Origin: an uncultured Collinsella sp.
GTDB lineage: Bacteria; Actinomycetota; Coriobacteriia; Coriobacteriales; Coriobacteriaceae
Assembly: GCA_900553165.1 (NCBI GenBank)
Contig: USCN01000050.1
Location: forward strand, 1 to 8,428
DNA: 8,428 nt
Reading direction: 5' to 3'
A program made the position numbers and the translations under genes. This document shows positions 1 to 5,574 of this stretch, piece after piece; within the stretch, counting starts at the first letter, position 1; the number at the start of each line of letters is the position of its first letter. Under the pieces are notes generated by a model that ran no database searches, was not told the DNA's origin, and was given only the letters and a program-made list of their open reading frames with translations.

Positions 1-1353
1 CCCTGAGTCCGCTGCCTCGGCTTCTGCGGACGAGCCGTCCTCGCGTTCCTCGTCAATCAAAAGCGCCTCGCGCGTTTGTGCGGCGGCGCTCCGAATATGC
101 CCCAGCTGACTCAGATCGATATCGATCTTGACGGGCTGGTGTGCGGCGTCCCACGAAAGCCATGCCACAATCTCGTCATCGATAATCTTGGCCAGATATT
201 TGGGGACCTTTTCTTCCTTAAGGGGATGGGCAGGGTCCAGCGCCAGGCGCAGGCGTTGGTCGCAGGCGCGCATCATTTCACCGAGCTTGCTGCTCTTTTG
301 CCTACTACCGTGGATACGCATGCATTCCCAAAAGCCGTTTTGGCAACGGTAGATATGGATGGGGTCCAGACGGTATTCGCAGTCCTCGTGGCGCTCGGGC
401 GCAAAGAATACGGCCGAGGCAAACATGGTGTAGGGCATTGCCGTCTCCTCCCCAAATAAACTTGCCACGATGCCGGTCTTTCGGTGCGTGTCATAGTAGC
501 GCGCCATGCGGACATACACGGCGCACGCCACGTGGCGCAGATCGCGGTGGTGGCTGCGGTCGAGCCGCGAGCTACTTAGGTTGTACGTGGAGAGGGCGTT
601 GATGGCGGCCATGAGTCGCTCCTCGCGCACCTCATCGGGCGGAAGGGGGAGCGTGGGCTCGGAGGTTTTGCGACGCTTAGGGGTCTGGCCGGACGGTGCC
701 GGTACAAGGTCTCGTGCCGCGCGCCGCAGTTCGATAAGGGCGTTATCGAACATGACGGTTTTAGAGTCGCGAAGCAGCTTGGGGTCGAGCCCGTGGAACA
801 CGGCGTAATCTTGCAGCCACACGCGCGCAAACCGGTCGATGCCGGGCTCGAAGGCGCGATAGACATCCCAAAAAGCCCTGATCTTGTTAAAACCATCGAG
901 TGGATCATCTACGCCAATGCCGCAGATCAGCTCATAGAGATACAGAAAGGCAAAGGACGTAGACGTTTCCTCGACGGTTCCGCGGCGCACTTGGGCACGC
1001 CAGGTAAAGTAGCCGCGCAGCTGCCGGTCGCTCATGGCGTTGTAGGTGGGAAAGTACGACTTAAAGGTGCCGTTGTAGGGACAGTCGTCCTCAAAGTCGG
1101 CCATCAGCAGGCCCTGGCGGTAAAAAAGCTCGGCTTCCGAAAGCCAGCGGCCCGCACCGCCCTTGGGGTCATCCTGCCAGCGCGATATCTCGCGCATTTT
1201 ACGGTACTGGTCGGGGAGGAAATTCTGCATCTGTCGGCCGGTTTTGAGAATCGGCTCGTCTGCGTAGGTTTCGTTTGAGAAGCGGGCGGACTGATGGGTC
1301 CGGGCCTCGGCCATGATGCGCTCGATGAGCATCTTGATGTCCTGGTCGGCCAC
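1..1353 (-). CDS. TerB_N / TerB_C domain protein (C-terminus cut by window edge)
   Basis: The reading frame is open for 451 codons from a GTG at 1353 down to base 1 with no stop, so the protein continues to the left. Residues about 40-250 resemble the TerB N-terminal domain, with the segment GYFTWRAQVRRG at about 114-125 and a run of aromatic and acidic residues before it. A charged linker (about 220-245) follows. The stretch around residues 408-433, with the DIDLSQLGHIR motif, looks like the start of a TerB_C domain. Such proteins are related by name to tellurite-resistance TerB. They are soluble, of unknown biochemical activity, and are thought to act in stress or defence-type systems. GTG is chosen because AGGAGG lies 4 nt upstream; the next in-frame ATG (codon 8) has no comparable site. 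There is no signal peptide or membrane segment. The domain call rests on recalled motifs and not on a profile search. Tellurite resistance should not be assumed. Confidence 0.75.
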   Translation of the reverse strand, partial: MADQDIKMLIERIMAEARTHQSARFSNETYADEPILKTGRQMQNFLPDQYRKMREISRWQDDPKGGAGRWLSEAELFYRQGLLMADFEDDCPYNGTFKSYFPTYNAMSDRQLRGYFTWRAQVRRGTVEETSTSFAFLYLYELICGIGVDDPLDGFNKIRAFWDVYRAFEPGIDRFARVWLQDYAVFHGLDPKLLRDSKTVMFDNALIELRRAARDLVPAPSGQTPKRRKTSEPTLPLPPDEVREERLMAAINALSTYNLSSSRLDRSHHRDLRHVACAVYVRMARYYDTHRKTGIVASLFGEETAMPYTMFASAVFFAPERHEDCEYRLDPIHIYRCQNGFWECMRIHGSRQKSSKLGEMMRACDQRLRLALDPAHPLKEEKVPKYLAKIIDDEIVAWLSWDAAHQPVKIDIDLSQLGHIRSAAAQTREALLIDEEREDGSSAEAEAADSG

Positions 1354-1357
1354 CGCT

Positions 1358-1363
1358 CCTCCT
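1358..1363 (-). promoter_or_regulatory. Ribosome binding site deciding the GTG start of the TerB_N gene
   Basis: AGGAGG on the minus strand sits 4 nt before GTG 1353, and the overlapping GAGGAG register widens the match. It supports the GTG over the later in-frame ATG. Confidence 0.75.
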
Positions 1364-1389
1364 CTCGAACACAGCTACGGTGACCTCAT

Positions 1390-1398
1390 ATCATAGCA
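1390..1398 (-). promoter_or_regulatory. Extended -10 promoter for the TerB_N gene
   Basis: The minus strand reads TGCTATGAT: a TATGAT hexamer (5 of 6 to consensus) preceded by the TGn extension. No good -35 lies 16-18 nt upstream, which is usual for extended -10 promoters. Transcription would start near 1383, giving a leader of about 30 nt. It lies in the 87-nt gap after the DUF554 gene, so the TerB_N gene may be transcribed independently of it. This is a prediction from sequence only. Confidence 0.5.
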
Positions 1399-1440
1399 CA
1401 GCATCAAACAGATGTTCGAGATGCCGCTGCGTTGATAGAT

Positions 1441-2157
1441 TTAGAACAGGAGGGCGTAGATGACGGCGATGACGACGGAGGGAAGCATATTGGCCGTGCG
1501 GAAGGTCTGAGGACGGATGAGGTTGACGCCGACACAGAAGATGAGCATGGAACCTACGAGCGAAAGGCTGTTGAGGGCAGCTGTGGTCATGATGGGGGAG
1601 AGCGCGCCGGCAAACAACGTGATCGTCCCCTGGAACACGGCGACGGGCAGGGCCGAGAAGATGCAGCCGCGGCCAAGCGAGGCCGTCATGGTGCAGACGA
1701 TGATGCAGTCCAGTGCGCCCTTGAGGGCAAGCGTTGACCAGTCGCCGAGCAGACCGTCCTGGATCGATCCCACAATGGCCATGGCGCCAATGCACACGGT
1801 GAGTGAAGTCGAGACAAAAGCGTTGGTGAACTCGTTATCGCCCTCACTGCCAGTCTTGCGCTTGAGCCATTCGCCAAGGTTCTCGATGGCGGCTTCCAAG
1901 TTGACGGCCTCGCCGATGAGCGAGCCGAGCGCAAATGAGACGATGAGCATGGTGGTACCGGTGGTCGCTAGCGCCTTTCCATCGATGATGAGCATCTTTT
2001 GCATGGTGCCGCCCAGGCCGATAAACAGGACGCACAGCCCCGATGCTTTCATGAGCGTGTCTTGGATGCGCGGTGTAATGAAGCGGCCGCCCGCTAATCC
2101 CAAAAGACCGCCCGCAACTAAAAGCGCAACGTTGATGATTGTTCCCAAGCCCGGCAT
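1441..2157 (-). CDS. DUF554 family integral membrane protein (YdfK/YqgA-type)
   Basis: This 238-aa hydrophobic protein has the features of the DUF554 family. It opens with MPGLGTIINV and a Gly-rich first membrane segment, carries GLCVLFIGLGGTMQ at about 40-53, has a charged cytoplasmic-looking loop near 97-110, then SLTVCIGAMAIVGSIQDG at about 118-135, and ends with a hydrophobic C-terminal helix. About six to seven membrane segments are likely. Its length is normal for the family. The molecular function is not known; a transport role is only a guess. The frame stays open upstream to an ATG at 2226, but the ATG at 2157 is preferred: AGGAGG lies 4 nt upstream and the protein then begins at the conserved N-terminus, while the extra 23 residues look like untranslated leader. 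An extended -10 lies just upstream, overlapping the start of an inverted repeat. Confidence 0.9.
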   Translation of the reverse strand: MPGLGTIINVALLVAGGLLGLAGGRFITPRIQDTLMKASGLCVLFIGLGGTMQKMLIIDGKALATTGTTMLIVSFALGSLIGEAVNLEAAIENLGEWLKRKTGSEGDNEFTNAFVSTSLTVCIGAMAIVGSIQDGLLGDWSTLALKGALDCIIVCTMTASLGRGCIFSALPVAVFQGTITLFAGALSPIMTTAALNSLSLVGSMLIFCVGVNLIRPQTFRTANMLPSVVIAVIYALLF

Positions 2158-2161
2158 GAGC

Positions 2162-2167
2162 CCTCCT
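2162..2167 (-). promoter_or_regulatory. Ribosome binding site deciding the DUF554 start
   Basis: AGGAGG on the minus strand lies 4 nt before ATG 2157. There is no comparable site before the longer candidate start at 2226, so this trims 23 residues from the longest reading frame. Confidence 0.8.
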
Positions 2168-2174
2168 GTATTGA

Positions 2175-2187
2175 TGCCAACGTGGCA
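2175..2187 (-). repeat. Short inverted repeat at the predicted DUF554 transcription start
   Basis: TGCCA and TGGCA are perfect 5-bp arms around a 3-nt centre. The element sits between the predicted -10 (2188-2193) and the ribosome binding site. It could be a repressor half-site pair or a small 5' RNA hairpin. It is short enough to arise by chance. Confidence 0.35.
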
Positions 2188-2196
2188 ATCGTAGCA
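2188..2196 (-). promoter_or_regulatory. Possible extended -10 for the DUF554 gene
   Basis: The minus strand reads TGCTACGAT, the same TGC-TAnGAT layout as the promoter proposed for the next gene at 1390-1398. TACGAT matches the consensus at 4 of 6 positions. Transcription would begin near 2181, leaving a leader of about 24 nt. No convincing -35 is seen. Confidence 0.35.
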
Positions 2197-2226
2197 GAAC
2201 GAAATGCGAGGCACATCGCGACTCAT

Positions 2227-2252
2227 CTAATACGTTATATAAGTGGTATTAG
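2227..2252. repeat. Inverted repeat CTAATAC-N12-GTATTAG upstream of DUF554 gene
   Basis: Perfect 7-bp arms at 2227-2233 and 2246-2252 flank a 12-nt centre that contains the self-complementary AT-rich word TTATATAA (2235-2242). The spacing places the arms about two helical turns apart from end to end, as expected for a dimeric regulator binding one DNA face. There is no T-tract after it, so it is not an intrinsic terminator. It lies 30-40 bp upstream of the predicted DUF554 -10. The regulator is unknown. Confidence 0.45.
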
Positions 2253-2253
2253 G

Positions 2254-2269
2254 AATGATGCGCAGCATT
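2254..2269. repeat. 16-bp palindrome with one mismatch
   Basis: The 16-bp segment is self-complementary except at one pair (positions 5 and 12), with a central TGCGCA. It lies just after the stop of the 476-aa surface gene and directly beside the CTAATAC inverted repeat. With no loop it cannot form a good RNA hairpin, so a protein-binding site is more likely than a terminator. Confidence 0.35.
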
Positions 2270-2275
2270 TAAGCC

Positions 2276-3706
2276 TCAGGTGGTTGTCGGGACATAGGGG
2301 TAGTAGTCAAAGCGCAGTGTCATAAGCCGCTGCGGGGATTCAATAGCCGCGGCGATGATATTGGCATCGCGGGCACGATCAAACCCTTCGAGTTCGATCT
2401 GATACGAGACGTCTTGCATAATGTCCAGACGTCGCCAGGCTAGAAGTGTGTCGCCATCGAATTCCAAGGTCTTGCCTCCGTCTGGGGCAACGGCGTATAG
2501 ACGCAGTTTAGCGGTGGTTGCAGGGTCGACAACCGTGACCTTTTTAATTTCGTTTCGAGTATTCTTGGCGCCCAACAAGGTGAGCAGTGTTGGGGCCACG
2601 ACCTCGCCCGATGGCAAAAAGACGACTTCGATGGATTCGGGAAATGCGATGATGGCCGACTTGCGGACGGGCTGATTGGCGGCGGCAACTTCGATGTTTG
2701 CAGCATCGATGACCTCTGTGTGGTCGAGGGCGGCAAGCACGCAGCAGTTACCTTCATCGATCTCCTGAGGATCAGCAAGCCCCAGACTGTCCGCGAGCTC
2801 GGGATCGTTTGGACCGGTAGCGGGCTCATTCGGTGCTTCGAAAGAAGCTGGGACGCTGTTTGTCGGCGACGGCGTGTCGCCCGCACCTGCTTCTTTGTCC
2901 GTGCTCTCTTCTTGTATGGTTGCGTTGATGGGTTCGTCGTTTGAGGGGAGCGTCTTGGCGTCAAGCGCGGAGGGGACAATCCCGACGGCTCCGGATCCGT
3001 TCCACTCCATCTCGAGAAGCGCCGGGTCGGCAAGAATGCGTTGCCTGCCTAGCGTGTGGGTATCGATCGCAATAGGGCCTGCCTCCGTCCCGCGCGTAAG
3101 GCTGAGCGATCCGGCTGGCTTCTCGAAATGAATGTCTGTGTCTTCGGTGCTGGCGGCGTAGAACAGCAGGGATGCTTCTCCCGCCGCGATGGCATCGGTG
3201 CCCGCCTTGGTCAGCCGCAGCGATGCCGTGAATGAGAGGGTGGGCTGCACATCGTCTGCATTCGCGGCGGCGCAGCCCAGACATATACCGCCTCCTTTCT
3301 CGAAAAACGCACCGTCGAAGGCGACCTTCGCTCCGTTCGCCGAGTCATCGACCGAAGCGATATCGATGCGCAACCCCAAATCGCACGGATCGCCATCTGC
3401 ATCGAGCACAATCGAGCGCCACGTGCAGACGGCGCACCCCGCCTGGGAGCCGTTTGCCTTGTTCGAACGATTGATATCCACGACTATCGAGCCGTCCGTA
3501 TTACGACGAAGGCATCCCGAGGTTGAGATTGCGGCCTGTGCGAACGAAAAACGCTTGCACGCAATGGCGCTCGACGGATTTGGTGCGGAGCTTAGGGCTG
3601 CTGGTAAGGAGTCTGCCATGACGGGAGTCGCCCAAGCGGCGACAGGCGTTCCGGTTGCGAGCGCGCCGCAGAGTGCGACGACGGGCAAAAGGTTCTTCGA
3701 TGCCAT
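2276..3706 (-). CDS. Secreted cysteine-rich two-domain surface protein, last gene of the surface operon
   Basis: This 476-aa protein has an N-terminal signal peptide (about residues 1-31, with a hydrophobic core LLPVVALCGALATG). An N-terminal domain at about 45-250 carries cysteines at 50, 65, 91, 94, 108, 142 and 145, including two CxxC pairs (CAVC, CLGC). A Pro/Ser/Glu/Asp-rich linker spans about 250-317. An adjacent Cys pair at 321-322 leads into a C-terminal beta-rich domain (about 330-476). The C-terminal domain resembles the 199-aa secreted protein of the same operon in motif order. There is no sorting motif or C-terminal membrane anchor, so retention may depend on partners. Cys13 is not in a valid lipobox (Leu at -1). 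ATG 3706 has AAGGAG 5 nt upstream, and the gene starts 18 nt after the preceding stop. I do not recognise a named family; a structural or adhesive surface role is inferred from context. Confidence 0.75.
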   Translation of the reverse strand: MASKNLLPVVALCGALATGTPVAAWATPVMADSLPAALSSAPNPSSAIACKRFSFAQAAISTSGCLRRNTDGSIVVDINRSNKANGSQAGCAVCTWRSIVLDADGDPCDLGLRIDIASVDDSANGAKVAFDGAFFEKGGGICLGCAAANADDVQPTLSFTASLRLTKAGTDAIAAGEASLLFYAASTEDTDIHFEKPAGSLSLTRGTEAGPIAIDTHTLGRQRILADPALLEMEWNGSGAVGIVPSALDAKTLPSNDEPINATIQEESTDKEAGAGDTPSPTNSVPASFEAPNEPATGPNDPELADSLGLADPQEIDEGNCCVLAALDHTEVIDAANIEVAAANQPVRKSAIIAFPESIEVVFLPSGEVVAPTLLTLLGAKNTRNEIKKVTVVDPATTAKLRLYAVAPDGGKTLEFDGDTLLAWRRLDIMQDVSYQIELEGFDRARDANIIAAAIESPQRLMTLRFDYYPYVPTTT

Positions 3707-3724
3707 GGGGTCTCCTTAGCTAAT

Positions 3725-4006
3725 TTAGTGCGGCCTGTCCGTGTTTCGTTTCTGGCTGCGTTTGATGTGCAGACCGAGGCCGGCGGTTCCCGCGCCTGCT
3801 GTCGTGGCGCCTGCTGCCAAGAGCCATCGTCTGTCGTCTGTCTGTGCCAACGGTTCCTTGCAGTTGCCGCGGTCGAGCTCCGAGAGGTCGACCGTCACCT
3901 GCGTGGCGGCCTGCGCCTGTTCTTGCTGGGCAAAGGCCATGGCTGGCCCAAACGCTAGGATACTGACGGCGGTGGCCAGGGCGACGGCCTTATGCCGTGT
4001 GCGCAC
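3725..4006 (-). CDS. Miniature secreted protein with degenerate sortase-type C-terminal signal
   Basis: Starting from GTG 4006 this is a 93-aa protein. Residues 1-26 form a signal peptide (basic RTRHK, hydrophobic core, cleavage after AFA). About 26 residues of mature chain follow. LAQTDD at 53-58 then precedes a hydrophobic stretch (about 61-80) and a basic tail, KRSQKR. That is the motif, membrane segment and positive tail layout of a cell-wall sorting signal, with LAQTDD differing from LPQTGD at two positions. The start overlaps the end of the 199-aa gene by 17 nt and lacks a good ribosome binding site, so translational coupling is likely. A TTG at 4036 would add ten residues with no better support. 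It may be wall-anchored or simply a bitopic membrane protein. Small sortase-anchored proteins are known in Gram-positive surface clusters, which is the basis for the inference. Confidence 0.65.
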   Translation of the reverse strand: MRTRHKAVALATAVSILAFGPAMAFAQQEQAQAATQVTVDLSELDRGNCKEPLAQTDDRRWLLAAGATTAGAGTAGLGLHIKRSQKRNTDRPH

Positions 4007-4589
4007 CGGGCTCGACCGTCCAGGTGATCGTTGCAACTTGATCGCCTTCGCCGGTTACGCGGAAGATGTCGCGCGTGACGCGGGCGACGTTTCCGCTTGT
4101 CTTGAGCTTAATTTTGTCCGTGCCGCCGGCAATGCCCTGGTAGCCCATGTCGAAGGCTGCATTCTTGGAAAGATCGAGGCCCGTCTCCTGCATTGCGGCG
4201 CTGGCGTTCTGGAGTGCGCCGTTGGGGCCGACCTTAAAGTCGATGGAATTCTGCGCGGTTCCGGCCTTGGCGTCGGCGGCAATGGTCCAGGTGTTCATGG
4301 CGTCGATCTTCATGTTGGTGACATGGATGCCGTAGGCCGAATGATTGTCGATGGTGGTCGCGTCTTCTGAGGGGCCCTGAAGCGTGCCGTCGGCCTTGGC
4401 GACGAAGGGAATAACCGTCGGAACTTTGAACTCTACGTTGTCGATCTCGGTCCTGATCATTACTTTTGTGGTTCCAACGCGCCCGGCTGCCAGAGCTGGC
4501 GTCGGGGCGGCGCCCATTGCGAGCGAGAGCGCGAGCCCTGCGCCCACGACGAGCGCTCTGGCTCCGTTCATGTTCCTGGTGATGTCCAT
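3990..4589 (-). CDS. Secreted surface protein, candidate major subunit of the surface operon
   Basis: This 199-aa protein has a signal peptide (cleavage near PALA-A at about residue 34) and a single beta-rich mature domain. Landmarks are FKVPTVIPFVAKADG at 54-68, IDNHSAYGIHVTNMKI at 80-95, the Trp-containing NTWTIAADA at 99-107 and a final ATITWTVEPG at 186-195. The paired W-T-hydrophobic motifs, one mid-chain and one at the C-terminal strand, loosely recall WxL surface domains, but the match is weak and the family is not settled. It has no cysteine in the mature part and no anchor of its own. ATG 4589 has AAGGA 6 nt upstream; a second ATG at codon 7 is possible. A GC hairpin lies just before the ribosome binding site and may stabilise this message. 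Its neighbours supply a membrane-anchored protein and a sorting-signal protein, suggesting a secreted partner of those. Confidence 0.75.
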   Translation of the reverse strand: MDITRNMNGARALVVGAGLALSLAMGAAPTPALAAGRVGTTKVMIRTEIDNVEFKVPTVIPFVAKADGTLQGPSEDATTIDNHSAYGIHVTNMKIDAMNTWTIAADAKAGTAQNSIDFKVGPNGALQNASAAMQETGLDLSKNAAFDMGYQGIAGGTDKIKLKTSGNVARVTRDIFRVTGEGDQVATITWTVEPGAHTA

Positions 4590-4609
4590 GGTCGTTCCTT
4601 TCTATTCGC

Positions 4610-4626
4610 CGCGGGCCGTCCCCGCG
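4610..4626 (-). repeat. GC-rich hairpin in the leader of the 199-aa surface gene
   Basis: CGCGGG and CCCGCG form a perfect 6-bp stem with a 5-nt loop, in the 90-nt gap between the 169-aa and 199-aa genes, about 9 nt before the ribosome binding site. There is no T-run after it on the minus strand, so it is unlikely to terminate transcription. A role as an mRNA processing or stability element that raises expression of the downstream secreted subunit is possible. Confidence 0.4.
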
Positions 4627-4679
4627 ATGATTGGACGAATGCTGGTGAATTGCGTGCGGTGCCGCGTCGGTCGAAAAAG

Positions 4680-5189
4680 CTAGTTCTCGGCTTGCTCAAC
4701 CCGTACCTTGACACGTGTCGGATTGCCGTGGCTGTCGAGGGTCTTGGCATCGAGTGCCTGGATCTCGATGTATGCCTCGCCTTCTTTGATGTCGCCGGCG
4801 GGGCACGTCTCGATTGTCTTGCCGGTCTCGACCACACCGGATTCGTACATGGTCTCGTCGTTTTGGATGACGCGGAATCGCTGGGGAAATTTATTGTCTT
4901 GGACGTTTTGCACGTTGACGCGCAGCTTGCCGTCCTCCTGTAGCTGAGCGACCGGCGCGACCGAAATCGTCATCATGTTGTCGCGGACGATGGCATCGAG
5001 CTCATCTTGGATTTCTTGTCGCGATTTACCCTCTGCCGTCGTGACTGAGGCGCCCGCTTCGGGCACGGGCTGCGACTGCCAGGCGTATAGTCCTACGGCG
5101 ACAAGGGCGCAGACGATAGCCAGACAGACAACGACGAGTTTCTTGCGACGCCCCAGTCCTGCGAGGCGGGGCGGCTTCTTCGCACTCAT
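4680..5189 (-). CDS. Membrane-anchored protein with one extracellular beta-type domain
   Basis: This 169-aa protein has a short basic cytoplasmic head (residues 1-17, with RRKK), one membrane segment (about 18-37) and an extracellular part. The extracellular part has a helical stretch EIQDELDAIVRDNMMTISV (59-77), then alternating strand-like segments ending in RVKVRVEQ. The pattern of DNMM-TISV, a Gly-rich turn, then strands around MYESGVVETGKTIE is familiar from small extracellular domains found beside Gram-positive surface-protein genes, but I cannot give a family name. One cysteine (129) lies in the extracellular part. The ATG overlaps the stop of the 98-aa gene as ATGA (4 nt), and AAGGA lies 6 nt upstream inside that gene, so the two are translationally coupled. 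It could act as a membrane base or assembly partner for the secreted proteins that follow. That role is inferred from position only. Confidence 0.75.
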   Translation of the reverse strand: MSAKKPPRLAGLGRRKKLVVVCLAIVCALVAVGLYAWQSQPVPEAGASVTTAEGKSRQEIQDELDAIVRDNMMTISVAPVAQLQEDGKLRVNVQNVQDNKFPQRFRVIQNDETMYESGVVETGKTIETCPAGDIKEGEAYIEIQALDAKTLDSHGNPTRVKVRVEQAEN

Positions 5190-5482
5190 GCGGCGTCCTT
5201 GGTGGTGTAGACACGTGCGAACGTGGACGGGTCCGCTCCAAAGAGCATGTGAAGCATCAGGCGGCGCGAGTAGATGAGCTCGTCAAAGTCGTGAGGGAGC
5301 TCGATGTCGTGGATACGCGCGATGTGGTGGGCGAGCGCCGAGAACGACTCGGGGTCGCAGATAACATCGGTGGTGACGTGGTAGACCGCCGTTTCGGGGA
5401 ACGCCTCTTCGTCGAAAGGCAGGAGATAGGGATCGTCGTCGACCTCGATGGCGACGCCGTACTGGGGCCAGTAATATGCCAT
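5186..5482 (-). CDS. Small cytoplasmic protein of unknown function, first gene of the surface operon
   Basis: This 98-aa acidic protein has no signal peptide or membrane segment. It begins MAYYWPQYGVAIEVDDDPY and contains YHVTTDVICDPESFSALA at 34-51. The order of a WP-x-Y-x-V-x-I-E-hydrophobic-D stretch followed by a VTTDxIxDPxxF segment resembles endonuclease-fold (DUF559/VSR-like) proteins common in Coriobacteriia, which carry an E-hydrophobic-D motif followed by a VT..Q/DI strand. The catalytic histidine and Lys/Arg-rich part between them is absent, so if related it is a degenerate or repurposed version. That link is tentative. The start is well supported: GGGAGG lies 5-6 nt before ATG 5482. 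Its ATGA overlap with the 169-aa gene puts it firmly in the operon. It may regulate the operon or be an unrelated passenger. Confidence 0.65.
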   Translation of the reverse strand: MAYYWPQYGVAIEVDDDPYLLPFDEEAFPETAVYHVTTDVICDPESFSALAHHIARIHDIELPHDFDELIYSRRLMLHMLFGADPSTFARVYTTKDAA

Positions 5483-5503
5483 GGGAACCTCCCTGCTTCT
5501 GGG

Positions 5504-5527
5504 GCCAAAACTTCTATCGGTTTTGGC
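5504..5527 (-). repeat. 8-bp inverted repeat in the surface-operon leader
   Basis: GCCAAAAC (5504-5511) and GTTTTGGC (5520-5527) are perfect arms around an 8-nt loop. On the minus strand the element ends 9 nt before the ribosome binding site of the first surface gene. There is no T-run, so it is not a standard terminator. It could be an operator for a dimeric repressor or an RNA hairpin that controls access to the ribosome binding site. Confidence 0.5.
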
Positions 5528-5556
5528 TGTCGACGCCGACCGTATCAGCCGCTACT

Positions 5557-5574
5557 TGACCAATTTCTGACCAA
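5557..5574. repeat. TGACCAA direct repeats with 11-nt period
   Basis: Two exact copies of TGACCAA begin at 5557 and 5568, one helical turn apart. Further TGAC words start at 5580 and 5588. Same-face spacing is typical of tandem activator or response-regulator sites. The position upstream of both divergent operons fits a control region, but which operon it serves is unknown. Confidence 0.4.

Noticed and set aside
793..1278. Open frame of 161 codons on the plus strand
   Set aside because: It is antisense to the TerB_N gene, which has a continuous 451-codon frame with recognisable domain motifs.
1517..2194. Open frame of 225 codons on the plus strand
   Set aside because: It lies wholly opposite the well-supported DUF554 gene, has no ribosome binding site and a low-complexity Ser/Pro/Met composition typical of an antisense shadow.
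2157..2226. Longer DUF554 start at 2226
   Set aside because: The 23 added residues are not membrane-like, no ribosome binding site precedes them, and a strong one precedes ATG 2157.
2254..2269. Intrinsic terminator after the surface operon
   Set aside because: The palindrome has no loop and no T-run follows on the minus strand, so it does not fit a rho-independent terminator.
3620..3706. Lipoprotein signal in the 476-aa protein (Cys13)
   Set aside because: The residues before Cys13 are V-A-L; a lipobox needs Gly, Ala or Ser at the -1 position, and the Cys lies inside the hydrophobic core.
3741..4370. Open frame of 209 codons on the plus strand
   Set aside because: It runs antisense across two minus-strand secreted-protein genes, both with signal peptides, and shows no recognisable domain.
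3990..4589. Firm assignment of the 199-aa protein as a WxL-domain protein
   Set aside because: The two W-T-hydrophobic motifs are suggestive, but they read WTI and WTV and the surrounding family signature is not clear, so only a loose resemblance is stated.
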